Positions 1 through 6,504 are shown, numbered from the stretch's first letter. The stretch: 6,504 nt of DNA from Candidatus Avipropionibacterium avicola (GCA_018715445.1 DVLP01000290.1:1-6504), one strand, 5' to 3'. Numbers and translations are program-made. The notes: generated by a model from the sequence alone, not told the origin.

Positions 1-2394
1 ACCGATCTCGACCCGATCCAGCACACTCTGCTGTTCGAGCGCTTCCTGAACCCAGAGCGCGCCTCGATGCCCGACTTCGACATCGACTTCGATGAGCGTC
101 GTCGCGGCGAGGTGATCCAGTACGTCACCCAGAAGTACGGCGACGACCGGGTCTGCTACATCGCCACCTACGGCACGATCAAGGCCAAGCAGGCGATCAA
201 GGACTCGGCCCGGGTGATGGGCTACCCGTTCTCGGTCGGTGACCAGATCACCAAGAAGATGCCGCCGGCGGTGATGGGCAAGGACGTCCCGCTCACCGAG
301 ATCCACAACCCCGAGCACAAGCGCTACGCCGAGGGCAGCGAGTTCCGCACCATGCTCGCCCAGGACCCCGAGGCGAAGGCGATCTACGACAAGGGCGTGG
401 GCATCGAGGGCCTGAAGCGCCAGTGGGGCGTGCACGCCGCGGGCGTGATCATGTCGAGCGATCCGTTGCAAGGCATCGTCCCGATCATGAAGCGTGAGCA
501 GGACGGCGCGATCATCACCCAGTTCGACTACCCGGCCTGTGAGTCTCTCGGGCTGGTCAAGATGGACTTCCTGGGCCTGCGCAACCTGACGATCCTCGAC
601 GACGCGGTCAAGAACGTGAAGCGCAACCGCGAGATCGATCTGGACCTCGACGAGCTCAGCAAGCAGATGGACGACCCGGCGACCTACCAGTTGTTGTCCC
701 GGGCCGACACCTTGGGCGTGTTCCAGCTGGACGGCGCCGGCATGCGCCAGCTGCTCCGGTTGATGCAGCCGGACAACTTCGAGGACATCTCCGCAGCACT
801 CGCGCTGTACCGCCCCGGTCCGATGGGGGTGAACGCCCACACCAACTTCGCCCTGCGCAAGAACGGCAAGCAGGCCCTGGTGCCGCTCGACCCCCAGCTG
901 GAGGGCAAGCTGCAACCCGAGATGGTCGAGGCGCTCGAGCCGATCCTGGGCACCACCCACTTCCTGGTGATCTACCAGGAGCAGGTGATGGAGATCGCCC
1001 AGAAGCTGGCCGGCTACACCCTCGGCAACGCCGACCTGTTGCGCCGGGCCATGGGCAAGAAGAAGAAGGAGGTCCTCGACAAGGAATACATCCCGTTCTC
1101 CGAAGGCATGCGCGCCAACGGGTTCAACGAGGCCTCGATCGCTGCCCTGTGGGGCGTCCTGGTGCCCTTCTCCGACTACGCCTTCAACAAGTCCCACACC
1201 GCCGCCTACGGCCTCATCGCGTACTGGACGGCCTACCTGAAGGCGAACTTCCCGGCGGAGTACATGGCGGCGTTGCTCACCTCGGTGAAGGACGACAAGG
1301 ACAAGATGGCGATCTATCTGGGGGAGTGCCGCCGGATGGGGATCAAGGTCCTGCCGCCCGACGTGAACGAGTCCGAGGCTGACTTCACCCCCGTCGGGAC
1401 CGACATACGGTTCGGGTTGACCGCGGTGCGCAATGTCGGGGCGAACGTCGTCGAGGCGATCGTGGCCGCCCGTACCGAGCACGGACCGGCCCGCAGCTTC
1501 CAGCAGTTCCTGGACCAGATCCCGTTGGCGGCCTGCAACAAGCGAGTGATCGAGTCGTTGATCAAGTCCGGCGGGTTCGACGAGATGAACCATCCCCGGC
1601 GAGCGCTGATGGCGGTCCACGAGCAGGCGGTGGACTCGGTGATCGACCTGAAGCGCAACGAGGCCCACGGCCAGGACGACCTGTTCGCCGGGTTCGGCGA
1701 CGATTCCGAGGGCGGCGGTGCCGGGTTCACCACCGAGATCCCGGACCTGTCCGACTGGGACAAGAAGACCAAGCTCGGCCTGGAGCGCGAGATGTTGGGC
1801 CTGTACGTGTCGGACCATCCGTTGCAGGGCCTGGAGCATGTGCTGGCGGCCGAGCGCGACATCGCGATCTCGTCCCTGATGGCCGATGACGGGCCCAGGG
1901 AGGGCCAGTACGCGATCTGCGGGATGATCACCCAGGTCACCCGCAAACAGACGAAGAAGGGCGACTACTGGGCGATCATCACCGTCGAGGACCTGGAGGC
2001 CTCGATCGAGGTGCTGTTGTTCCCGAAGGTCTACACGCTGGTCTCGACGATGCTGGCCACCGACACCATCGTGCGGGTGCGCGGACGCATGGAGTCCAAG
2101 GAGGACCGTGTCGAGATGCACGGTCAGGAGCTCAGCCTGCCCGATGTGAGTGAGGGACCCGAGGGCCCGGTCGTGATCAGCCTGCGGACCACCCGGTGCA
2201 CCCCGCCGGTGGTCGAGCAGCTCAAGCAGGTCCTGACGGCCCACCCCGGCGCCACCGAGGTCCGCCTCCGGCTGGTCTCCCAGGAGGACCGGACCCTGAC
2301 CTACCGCCTCGGCCAACAGCTCCGCGTCACCCCGTCCCCGCCGCTGATGGCCGACCTGAAGGCACTCCTCGGTCCGTCCTGCCTGGCGAGCTGA
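1..2394 (+). CDS. dnaE: DNA polymerase III alpha subunit, replicative DnaE1 type (5' truncated by window edge)
   Basis: This is the catalytic subunit of the replicative DNA polymerase, which extends DNA at the fork in the cytoplasm while held by the beta clamp. The reading frame is open from base 1 (TDLDPIQHTLLFERFLNPER...), so the ATG at 67 is internal. About 797 residues are visible. The N-terminal PHP domain and the start of the palm, roughly a third of the usual ~1,180 residues, lie outside the window. Numbered from base 1, the catalytic motif PDFDIDFD is at 24-31 and the third catalytic Asp is D189 in KMDFLGLRNL. MGKKKKE is at 351-357, FNKSH at 395-399, a helix-hairpin-helix around 468-490 (VRNVGANVV), a clamp-binding motif QDDLF at 558-562, and an OB fold at about 635-677. 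The clamp motif and overall similarity to mycobacterial DnaE1 argue against the error-prone DnaE2. The C-terminal tail (CTPPVVEQLKQVL...) is typical of actinobacteria. No defect is seen. Confidence 0.98.
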   Translation, partial: TDLDPIQHTLLFERFLNPERASMPDFDIDFDERRRGEVIQYVTQKYGDDRVCYIATYGTIKAKQAIKDSARVMGYPFSVGDQITKKMPPAVMGKDVPLTEIHNPEHKRYAEGSEFRTMLAQDPEAKAIYDKGVGIEGLKRQWGVHAAGVIMSSDPLQGIVPIMKREQDGAIITQFDYPACESLGLVKMDFLGLRNLTILDDAVKNVKRNREIDLDLDELSKQMDDPATYQLLSRADTLGVFQLDGAGMRQLLRLMQPDNFEDISAALALYRPGPMGVNAHTNFALRKNGKQALVPLDPQLEGKLQPEMVEALEPILGTTHFLVIYQEQVMEIAQKLAGYTLGNADLLRRAMGKKKKEVLDKEYIPFSEGMRANGFNEASIAALWGVLVPFSDYAFNKSHTAAYGLIAYWTAYLKANFPAEYMAALLTSVKDDKDKMAIYLGECRRMGIKVLPPDVNESEADFTPVGTDIRFGLTAVRNVGANVVEAIVAARTEHGPARSFQQFLDQIPLAACNKRVIESLIKSGGFDEMNHPRRALMAVHEQAVDSVIDLKRNEAHGQDDLFAGFGDDSEGGGAGFTTEIPDLSDWDKKTKLGLEREMLGLYVSDHPLQGLEHVLAAERDIAISSLMADDGPREGQYAICGMITQVTRKQTKKGDYWAIITVEDLEASIEVLLFPKVYTLVSTMLATDTIVRVRGRMESKEDRVEMHGQELSLPDVSEGPEGPVVISLRTTRCTPPVVEQLKQVLTAHPGATEVRLRLVSQEDRTLTYRLGQQLRVTPSPPLMADLKALLGPSCLAS

Positions 2395-2960
2395 TGCCCG
2401 ATCCCGAGCTCGCCCCCCGAGCTCCGTCGAGGGGCCTGCCCGCCCTGACGCTGTTCCTCACCACTGTGGTGGTCGGTGTGCTCGCCGGCCTCCTGTGGGC
2501 ACGGCTGACGCCGTTGCCGGGCTACACCGTCCAGTCCGACGGCGGTGCCTCGACGACCGAGCGGGGACTCACCGGGTTCATCCATGCCGACATCGTCTTC
2601 GCCGGTCTCGGCCTGGTGCTCGGCATCGGCCTGGGCATCGTGGGCTGGCGTGCCTTCGGACGACGCCTCGGCTGGCTGAGCGTCCCGGTGACGATCGTGA
2701 TGGCCCTGCTCGCCGCCGTGCTGTGTTGGCAGGTCGGTGAGCTCATCGGACCCACGGACTTCGACGCCCGCCTCGCCGCGGCCACACCCGGGCAGACCGT
2801 GCCGATCGACCTCGAGCTGCGGGCCCGCACCGCGATCGCCGCCTGGGTGCTGGGCGCCTGCGCCGCGCTGATGGTGCTCACCGCGCTGGTCCGCGATCCC
2901 GATGACGGTGAGCCGCTCCGCCTGCCGTGGACCGTGCTCGACGATCGACCGGACCGCTGA
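2394..2960 (+). CDS. DUF2567-like four-helix membrane protein
   Basis: This 188-residue integral membrane protein has no known function. Hydrophobic segments lie at about 15-37, 62-84, 93-118 and 146-166. A polar loop (about 38-61) sits between helices 1 and 2, and another (about 119-145) between helices 3 and 4. The tail is charged. The order of elements (first helix, loop, a helix preceded by Gly..Ala-Asp, Arg-rich turn, a helix with WQVGELIGP, then L-x-L-x-A before the last helix) resembles the actinobacterial DUF2567 family as I remember it; no profile search was possible. The frame is open upstream inside dnaE, but the ATG at 2394 was chosen because it overlaps the dnaE stop (TGATG), which implies translational coupling. 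No good Shine-Dalgarno sequence precedes it, in keeping with coupling. The next gene starts 4 bases after its stop, so it probably lies in the middle of a dnaE-led transcript. Confidence 0.75.
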   Translation: MPDPELAPRAPSRGLPALTLFLTTVVVGVLAGLLWARLTPLPGYTVQSDGGASTTERGLTGFIHADIVFAGLGLVLGIGLGIVGWRAFGRRLGWLSVPVTIVMALLAAVLCWQVGELIGPTDFDARLAAATPGQTVPIDLELRARTAIAAWVLGACAALMVLTALVRDPDDGEPLRLPWTVLDDRPDR

Positions 2961-2964
2961 TGCC

Positions 2965-3539
2965 ATGATGGATCGACGTCGTGCCTTTGGCCTCGGTGCG
3001 GTGGCCCTGATGGCCACAGCGGCATGTCGGTCCACCCCAGAACCGGAGGGCGACGGCAGGGGATCGCGGGCGCGAATCCATGCCTCGGTCGAGGAGCTGG
3101 CCGCTGACTCGCTGGTGATCGCCGTGGGCACCGTGATCCGCTCGACCGACCTGCCGGATGGCTCTGCCGTACGGGCCGAGCTCGAGATCGCCGAACTACC
3201 GCGACCGTCGATGCTGGGCGCGACCTACACCGGGGTGACGCCCGAGGAGCCGAGGTGGCAGACACGCTCACGGTGCTCCAAGCCAGGCCTCGCCAGGGCG
3301 ACGAGGTACCGGACCGGTTCCTGGAGCCTGGCGTGGACCACCTGCTCTTCCTGGTCCCGACGAACCTGCCGGCAGGATCCGAGTACGGACCGGACGCGGA
3401 GGACTGGTGGTACGTGACCGGGGGCGGTGCCGGCGCCTATCGACACACCAACCGGGACAGCCATGAACGCGTGGCTGCCGATGACGCCGACCACCTGCCG
3501 GCCACCCTCACCCCCGACGAGGTCCAAGGCCTCGGCTGA
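2965..3539 (+). pseudogene. Tat-type lipoprotein gene interrupted by a frameshift
   Basis: The first half encodes MMDRRRAFGLGAVALMATAAC, a twin-arginine signal (RRAFGL) leading to a candidate lipidation Cys at residue 21. A Glu/Asp-rich stretch and a beta-rich segment (ADSLVIAVGTVI...RAELEIAEL) follow. Beyond about 3250 this frame turns into Arg/Ser/Cys-rich nonsense and stops at 3415-3417 after 150 residues. The natural continuation is in another forward frame from about 3252 (EVADTLTVLQ, then RFLEPGVDHLLFLVP and WWYVTGGGAGAYRH), ending at 3537-3539. The LEPG...LLFL and GGAGAY patterns resemble small actinobacterial secreted proteins of unknown function. Joined, the halves give about 190 residues. 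The break coincides with two near-identical 8-base units (3242-3249, 3250-3257); removing one restores the frame. The cause could be a real mutation or an assembly error. ATG 2965 or 2968 is the likely start, 4-7 bases after the upstream stop. Confidence 0.72.
3242..3257. repeat. Imperfect 8-base tandem duplication at the frameshift point
   Basis: CCGAGGAG (3242-3249) is followed directly by CCGAGGTG (3250-3257), identical at 7 of 8 positions. Deleting one unit would join the two halves of the lipoprotein gene in frame as ...GVTPEVADTLTV. That makes the duplication a candidate cause of the frameshift, although a single-base indel nearby would also explain it. Confidence 0.6.
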
Positions 3540-3556
3540 TGGTGGGGCCAGCCCGG

Positions 3557-5326
3557 TCAACCGCGAATCGTGAGGGTGAATCGGGTCGGTGAGGTCCCGG
3601 TGAGGTGGACCCGCAGGCCGTCCGGTGTGAGGCTGCCGTTGAGGTACGTGTAGCGCTCACCGGGATCCATCGACACCGGCTGGGCCGGGCCTGATCCCGT
3701 ACCGGGCCCGAACTCGATGACGTCCGAACCAACGGTGTAGCGGCCGGTTCCCTCCACGAGCTGGTACGTGTCGGGCTCATCCAGCGCCTCCACCCCGGTC
3801 AGGGTCCCGCCGGGACGGAAGCACAGCTCCATCGTCCAGGAGGTCTGGGCCCCTGCGAGCTCGACATCCAGGTCGAGGCCGTCGTCGCGGACGAGGACCT
3901 CCACATCGGTACGCAGTCGCACGAGCTGCTTGGGACGCTTGGCGAAGTCCATCTTGGCCCAGAACCGGCCCTCGTTGCTCAGGGCGTAGTCACCGTCGTT
4001 GCGGCGGTCCTGCTCGGCCAGCGGTAGGTGGTAGGGCACGGCGAGCTCGCTGCTGAGGCGGTAGTGGCCCTCGGCGAGCACCTCGAGCTCGTCGGGTCGG
4101 AAGTGCCCAGTCGAGAAGAAGCGAGGCGACAGTCGTACTGAGTCGAGGATGGCGGCGCCCGAGCGAAAGGTCGCCACGGTGGGGTTGGTCGACAGCCCCG
4201 AGGCGATCACCGGGACCTCGGGATGGTCCGTCCCGGCAAAGACCGAGCAGGTGCGCGTGCCGGTGCGGTGTCGAGCCAGGTCGCTGCCGGTCAGCACGGT
4301 GCTCACCCTCTCCGGGAGTGGCTCGGCCGCGGGAAGCGTTGCCGACAGCTCGGGGCGTTCGACCACATCGGCCAGGAAGTCGCCGAGCTCGCCGGTGCCA
4401 CGGTCGAGGATGTCGGCCACCACGGTCGCGTGGCGCCCGTCCTGGTCGACGAGGGCGACCTCGCGATACTGCAACAGGTACCACCACAGGTCGCGGATCG
4501 ACTTCTGGTCCTGGCGACGGGAGTGGACGGTGACGACCTCGCCGTTCGGCTCCAGCAGGGCGAAGGTGGCCTCGAGGTTGCGCCGTACTGGTTCGATCAG
4601 CTCAGGGCGATCCAGCGCCCAGGCCATGGTGAGCAGGCAAGGATTGGTGACCTCACTGGCATAGGTCGAGCTGCGTTCGCTGTACATCCCGTCCGCGTCG
4701 ATGTCGATGCCTTCGGCCAGCCACTGGTCGATCCGTGCCTCCAGATGTCGGTCCGGGAACAGCTGGTGGATCCGGGCCAGTGCTGCACAGACCTCCCAAC
4801 GGTGGTTGGGGGTGTGCACGCCGCCGGTGCGCAGTGCGAGGCTGGCGCGACGGATCACTCGTTGCAGACCGAGACGCACCGGACGGGTCGAGGCGTGGTC
4901 GTCGGTGGTGAGGATCGACCAGATCAGGCAGATGTCCTGGATCGCGAAGGCGGTGTCGGGTGGGGAGTGCAGATTGCCGATGTCGTAGGTGCCGTCGGTG
5001 TGCTGACGGTCGACCAGGGCCTGGGCGATGGCCCGCATGGGCCGCACCAGCTCCGGGTCATGGTGGTGCTCGGAGTCCTGCCAGGTCCACGGGGTCGCGA
5101 TCCGACGCAACCGACGGGCCAGCGACCGGGGCGAGTCCGTCGCCAGTGCTGCTGAATACCCGTCCACCGCATCAGCGACCTGGTCGTCACTGCGCGCGGT
5201 CAACAGCTCGAGGAACGCGGTGTCGACCTCCTCCGGTGGGGCAGCGACCGCTCGCCTCGACGGGGTGGTCACCGCGAGAGCGGCTCCAGCTGCGGCGGCT
5301 CCGATGAGGACGTGTCGGCGTTCCAT
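3557..5326 (-). CDS. Tat-exported polysaccharide-lyase-like (alpha/alpha-toroid) protein, function unproven
   Basis: This 589-residue protein starts with a twin-arginine signal (MERRHVLIG, then an Ala-rich core) with a probable cleavage site near AVAA at 26-29, so it is probably exported folded. Residues ~35-320 look helical and contain NLHSPPDTAFAIQDI (118-132), TPNHRWEVCAALA (172-184) and DADGMYSERSSTY (210-222). The Asn-His-Arg-Trp and Tyr-x-Glu-Arg clusters recall heparinase II/III-type and related polysaccharide lyases, in which such Asn/His/Arg/Tyr residues sit in the cleft of an alpha/alpha toroid. Residues ~350-589 are rich in beta-strand patterns, like the beta-sheet domains of those enzymes. 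Family, fold and substrate are inferred; carbohydrate cleavage is not shown by sequence alone. A Shine-Dalgarno sequence GGGAG (5334-5338) lies 7 bases before the ATG. The gene ends 17 bases from the convergent lipoprotein gene. No transporter or sugar-use gene lies beside it in the window. Confidence 0.85.
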   Translation of the reverse strand: MERRHVLIGAAAAGAALAVTTPSRRAVAAPPEEVDTAFLELLTARSDDQVADAVDGYSAALATDSPRSLARRLRRIATPWTWQDSEHHHDPELVRPMRAIAQALVDRQHTDGTYDIGNLHSPPDTAFAIQDICLIWSILTTDDHASTRPVRLGLQRVIRRASLALRTGGVHTPNHRWEVCAALARIHQLFPDRHLEARIDQWLAEGIDIDADGMYSERSSTYASEVTNPCLLTMAWALDRPELIEPVRRNLEATFALLEPNGEVVTVHSRRQDQKSIRDLWWYLLQYREVALVDQDGRHATVVADILDRGTGELGDFLADVVERPELSATLPAAEPLPERVSTVLTGSDLARHRTGTRTCSVFAGTDHPEVPVIASGLSTNPTVATFRSGAAILDSVRLSPRFFSTGHFRPDELEVLAEGHYRLSSELAVPYHLPLAEQDRRNDGDYALSNEGRFWAKMDFAKRPKQLVRLRTDVEVLVRDDGLDLDVELAGAQTSWTMELCFRPGGTLTGVEALDEPDTYQLVEGTGRYTVGSDVIEFGPGTGSGPAQPVSMDPGERYTYLNGSLTPDGLRVHLTGTSPTRFTLTIRG

Positions 5327-5368
5327 GGTTCGACTCCCGGTTGTCTGAGAAACCTGTTTCCGGGCCCC

Positions 5369-5374
5369 ACGCTA
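5369..5374 (-). promoter_or_regulatory. Possible -10 box for the exported lyase-like gene
   Basis: On the reverse strand the hexamer TAGCGT fits the actinobacterial TANNNT -10 pattern and would place transcription initiation about 35 bases before the ATG at 5326. No convincing -35 hexamer is seen at the usual spacing, which would suit an activated or weak promoter. This is a motif match only. Confidence 0.3.
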
Positions 5375-5377
5375 ACC

Positions 5378-5390
5378 GGTGGCCGCCACC
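5378..5390. promoter_or_regulatory. Perfect 6+1+6 inverted repeat, possible operator
   Basis: GGTGGC-C-GCCACC is a perfect palindrome with a one-base centre. That is too tight for an RNA hairpin but suits a dimeric DNA-binding protein. It lies just upstream of the possible -10 box, between where -35 and -10 would sit, a usual place for a repressor site. It could regulate the lyase-like gene. In GC-rich DNA a short palindrome can occur by chance, and no second copy was noticed in the window. Confidence 0.35.
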
Positions 5391-5401
5391 AACGAGGGTT
5401 C

Positions 5402-5578
5402 GAGGAGCAGGCATCCCAGCTGACGGCCATCAGTCGAGGTTCACTCGAGCACGCCCGACTCATCCAGATCGAGGGTGCCGATGCTCAGGCTCTGACGAGC
5501 GACCGACGACAACACCTCACAGCGTCGCTGGCCCACCCAGACGAGAGTCATCAACTCGATGGGGCGAGCAACAACTAG
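5402..5578 (+). other. Possible degraded coding remnant in an otherwise non-coding gap
   Basis: The gap between the two reverse-strand genes (5327-5574) holds no convincing gene. One forward frame reads about 58 residues of protein-like composition (FEEQASQLTAISRGSLEHAR..., rich in Glu, Gln, Leu, Ala) to a TAG at 5576-5578. The alternative forward frame is Arg/Pro-rich, typical of noise. No start codon with a ribosome binding site introduces the frame, since upstream it runs back into the antisense of the lyase-like gene. It may be the 3' end of a decayed gene, or nothing. I do not recognise the peptide. Confidence 0.2.
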
Positions 5579-5928
5579 CGAAGAGCATCAGGCAGCCCAG
5601 TCTTCAACGCGGTTAAGGTTATCGACTCCGCTATCGTGACATCGATGAAATCAGCGATGTCCCAGTCTGCCTTGGAGGCGTAGAACCTGGCTTCGAGGTG
5701 TTGCTCATTCCCAGCCATGTCAGATGACGTCGGCATTCGCCAGCCAGCGTGGTTGCCCAGTACTGCCCTTGGCCTGTCAGCGGACGAGTCCATGATTGCT
5801 CCGGCATCCAAGTGGCTTGGGAGTCCGAACACCAGACTGATTCTGACCTCGCGCGGTGCATCGCCGCCGGCGGGAGCATCTCCCAAAATGCGTTGGATGC
5901 TTTGGACAGTCACACTCAGGCTGTTCAC
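5575..5928 (-). CDS. Hypothetical 117-residue protein, unrecognised
   Basis: I do not recognise this protein. It begins with GTG at 5926-5928 (MNSLSVTVQSIQRILGD), preceded 4 bases away by a strong Shine-Dalgarno sequence GAGGAG (5933-5938). This ribosome site is the main reason to believe it is a gene. The product looks soluble, with no signal peptide or membrane helix. Strand-like stretches (EVRISLVFGL, HLEARFYAS, FIDVTIAESITLT) alternate with Gly/Asp/Ser loops, suggesting a small beta-rich or alpha/beta domain. Its bases are visibly less GC-rich than dnaE or ybaK and its wobble positions are mixed, which hints at recent acquisition or weak codon selection. Its TAG stop shares a CTAG palindrome with the stop of a forward-strand frame. 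It stands alone between ybaK (114 bases upstream) and the lyase-like gene (248 bases downstream), with a possible promoter of its own. Confidence 0.6.
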   Translation of the reverse strand: MNSLSVTVQSIQRILGDAPAGGDAPREVRISLVFGLPSHLDAGAIMDSSADRPRAVLGNHAGWRMPTSSDMAGNEQHLEARFYASKADWDIADFIDVTIAESITLTALKTGLPDALR

Positions 5929-5969
5929 GAGACTCCTCGAAGGGTCGTCTGATGGGGACCGCGTTCGGC

Positions 5970-5975
5970 ATTCTA
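5970..5975 (-). promoter_or_regulatory. Possible -10 box for the hypothetical gene
   Basis: The reverse strand reads TAGAAT, one change from TATAAT, about 42 bases before the GTG start at 5928, giving a leader of about 35 bases. It lies in the most AT-rich part of the spacer. No clear -35 hexamer is visible. If real, it gives the orphan gene its own transcript, separate from ybaK. Confidence 0.35.
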
Positions 5976-5988
5976 TTTCACTTACGCG

Positions 5989-6023
5989 AAAAAGCGGTGC
6001 ACACGTGGGCCTGCAACCTCGCT
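5989..6023 (-). terminator. Possible intrinsic terminator after ybaK
   Basis: On the reverse strand, about 20 bases after the ybaK stop, a bulged stem can form from three 3-base blocks (AGC/GCT, GGT/ACC, GCA/TGC) around a 10-base loop. It is followed at once by five T residues (5993 to 5989). The T-run directly after a stem is unusual in this GC-rich sequence and fits an intrinsic terminator. The stem has two bulges, so its strength is doubtful. Confidence 0.35.
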
Positions 6024-6042
6024 GTGCTGAGTCGGACTCTCG

Positions 6043-6504
6043 TCAGCGCCCGATCGGGGCGAATCGGGCGTCGGTCAGGGCTGCCAGGTCTGACGGTCGC
6101 AGCTGCACCTGCAGGCCGCGTTTGCCGGCCGAGACCATCATCTGGTCGAGTCGTTCGGCGTTGTCGTCGATCACGGTCGGCAAGGGTGTGCGTTGCCCCA
6201 GAGGTGAGATCCCGCCGACCACGTAGCCGCTGCTCCGGCTGGCAGCCGTCGGTTCGGCCATCGTGACCTTCTTGACCCCGAGGGCGTTTGCCATCGCCTT
6301 CAGGTCGAGCTGGGTGGCGACCGGGACCACCGCCACGGCCAGACCGGACCCGGTGTCGACCACCAGGGTCTTGAAGATCAGTCTCGGGTCGACCCCGAGC
6401 GCAGCTGCGGCCTCCTCGCCGAAATGGCTCTGGCCGTCGTCGTGCTGGTAGGGATGCAGGCCGTGCTCGATGCCGGCCCGCTCCAGCGCCACCGTCGCAG
6501 GGGT
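6043..6504 (-). CDS. ybaK: Cys-tRNA(Pro)/Cys-tRNA(Cys) deacylase, YbaK/EbsC family (first codon or two outside the window)
   Basis: This enzyme hydrolyses Cys wrongly attached to tRNA(Pro) by prolyl-tRNA synthetase, a trans-editing step that protects translation accuracy in the cytoplasm. The frame is open to the right edge and reads TPATVALERAGIEHGLH..., matching the E. coli YbaK start (MTPAV...). Probably only the initiator codon is missing, and the internal GTG at 6492 is not the start. The 153 visible residues match the usual ~160. Landmarks numbered from the edge are HDDGQSHFGEEAAAALG (21-37), the catalytic-type Lys45 in FKTLVV (E. coli Lys46), the VAVVPVATQLDLKAMA strand-helix, GYVVGGISPLGQ (family signature), LPTVIDD and SAGKRGLQVQL. 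No missing residue or frameshift is seen. Transcription probably ends in the spacer after 6043. Confidence 0.96.
   Translation of the reverse strand, partial: TPATVALERAGIEHGLHPYQHDDGQSHFGEEAAAALGVDPRLIFKTLVVDTGSGLAVAVVPVATQLDLKAMANALGVKKVTMAEPTAASRSSGYVVGGISPLGQRTPLPTVIDDNAERLDQMMVSAGKRGLQVQLRPSDLAALTDARFAPIGR

Noticed and set aside
3230..3260. Programmed ribosomal frameshift in the lipoprotein gene
   Set aside because: No slippery heptamer or convincing downstream structure was seen, and the 8-base tandem duplication explains the shift more simply.
2301..3271. Two overlapping reverse open frames of about 250-276 codons opposite the membrane protein and lipoprotein genes
   Set aside because: Their products are rich in Arg, Pro, His and Ser with low-complexity character typical of antisense shadows, and the forward genes have clear membrane and signal features.
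3528..3549. Possible hairpin GGCCTC/GGGGCC between the convergent genes
   Set aside because: It has a 6-base stem including a wobble pair and a 10-base loop, overlaps the lipoprotein stop and has no T-run. That is too weak to call a terminator in this GC-rich context.
4223..5155. Long forward open frame of 310 codons opposite the exported protein gene
   Set aside because: It lies wholly antisense to a well-supported gene with a Tat signal and coherent domains. Long antisense frames are common in GC-rich coding DNA, and the product has no recognisable pattern.
5327..5340. GGTTCGACTCCCGG, which resembles a tRNA T-loop and could mark an integration site
   Set aside because: The flanking bases do not form the T-stem, no acceptor stem or other tRNA arms are present, and on the reverse strand the sequence is simply the Shine-Dalgarno region of the lyase-like gene.
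5717..6266. Forward open frames across the orphan gene, spacer and end of ybaK
   Set aside because: They run antisense through ybaK, which is certain, and give Arg/Ser/Pro-rich products with no supporting ribosome site noticed.

Overview
This is an ordinary chromosomal stretch from a high-GC Gram-positive bacterium. The DnaE fragment reads like the actinobacterial replicative type (DnaE1). A DUF2567-like membrane protein, two Tat-type signal sequences and strong G/C preference at wobble positions also point to Actinomycetota. The DnaE sequence style suggests Propionibacteriales, but that is only an inference.

Layout: bases 1-3539 hold a tightly packed forward cluster. It contains the C-terminal two thirds of dnaE (5' end outside the window), a four-helix DUF2567-like membrane protein whose start overlaps the dnaE stop (TGATG), and a Tat-type lipoprotein gene starting 4 bases further on. 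The lipoprotein gene is broken by a frameshift that lies on an imperfect 8-base tandem duplication. The cluster meets a convergent reverse-strand gene after only 17 bases. That gene (3557-5326) encodes a large Tat-exported protein with an N-terminal helical, polysaccharide-lyase-like domain and a C-terminal beta-rich part. Its 5' region has a Shine-Dalgarno sequence, a possible -10 box and a perfect 6+1+6 inverted repeat placed like an operator.

Bases 5327-5574 carry that promoter region and perhaps a degraded coding remnant on the forward strand. Then come an unrecognised 117-residue reverse-strand gene (5575-5928) with visibly lower GC than its neighbours, a short spacer with a possible terminator and promoter, and the almost complete ybaK/ebsC gene for Cys-tRNA(Pro) deacylase (6043-6504), which runs off the right edge.

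Functionally, dnaE (replication) and ybaK (translation quality control) are core housekeeping genes, and the exported protein and lipoprotein are cell-surface functions. I see no defence system, mobile element, CRISPR array, RNA gene or other clearly new system. The points worth a second look are the frameshifted lipoprotein, the little-known exported enzyme-like protein with its putative operator, and the low-GC orphan gene.
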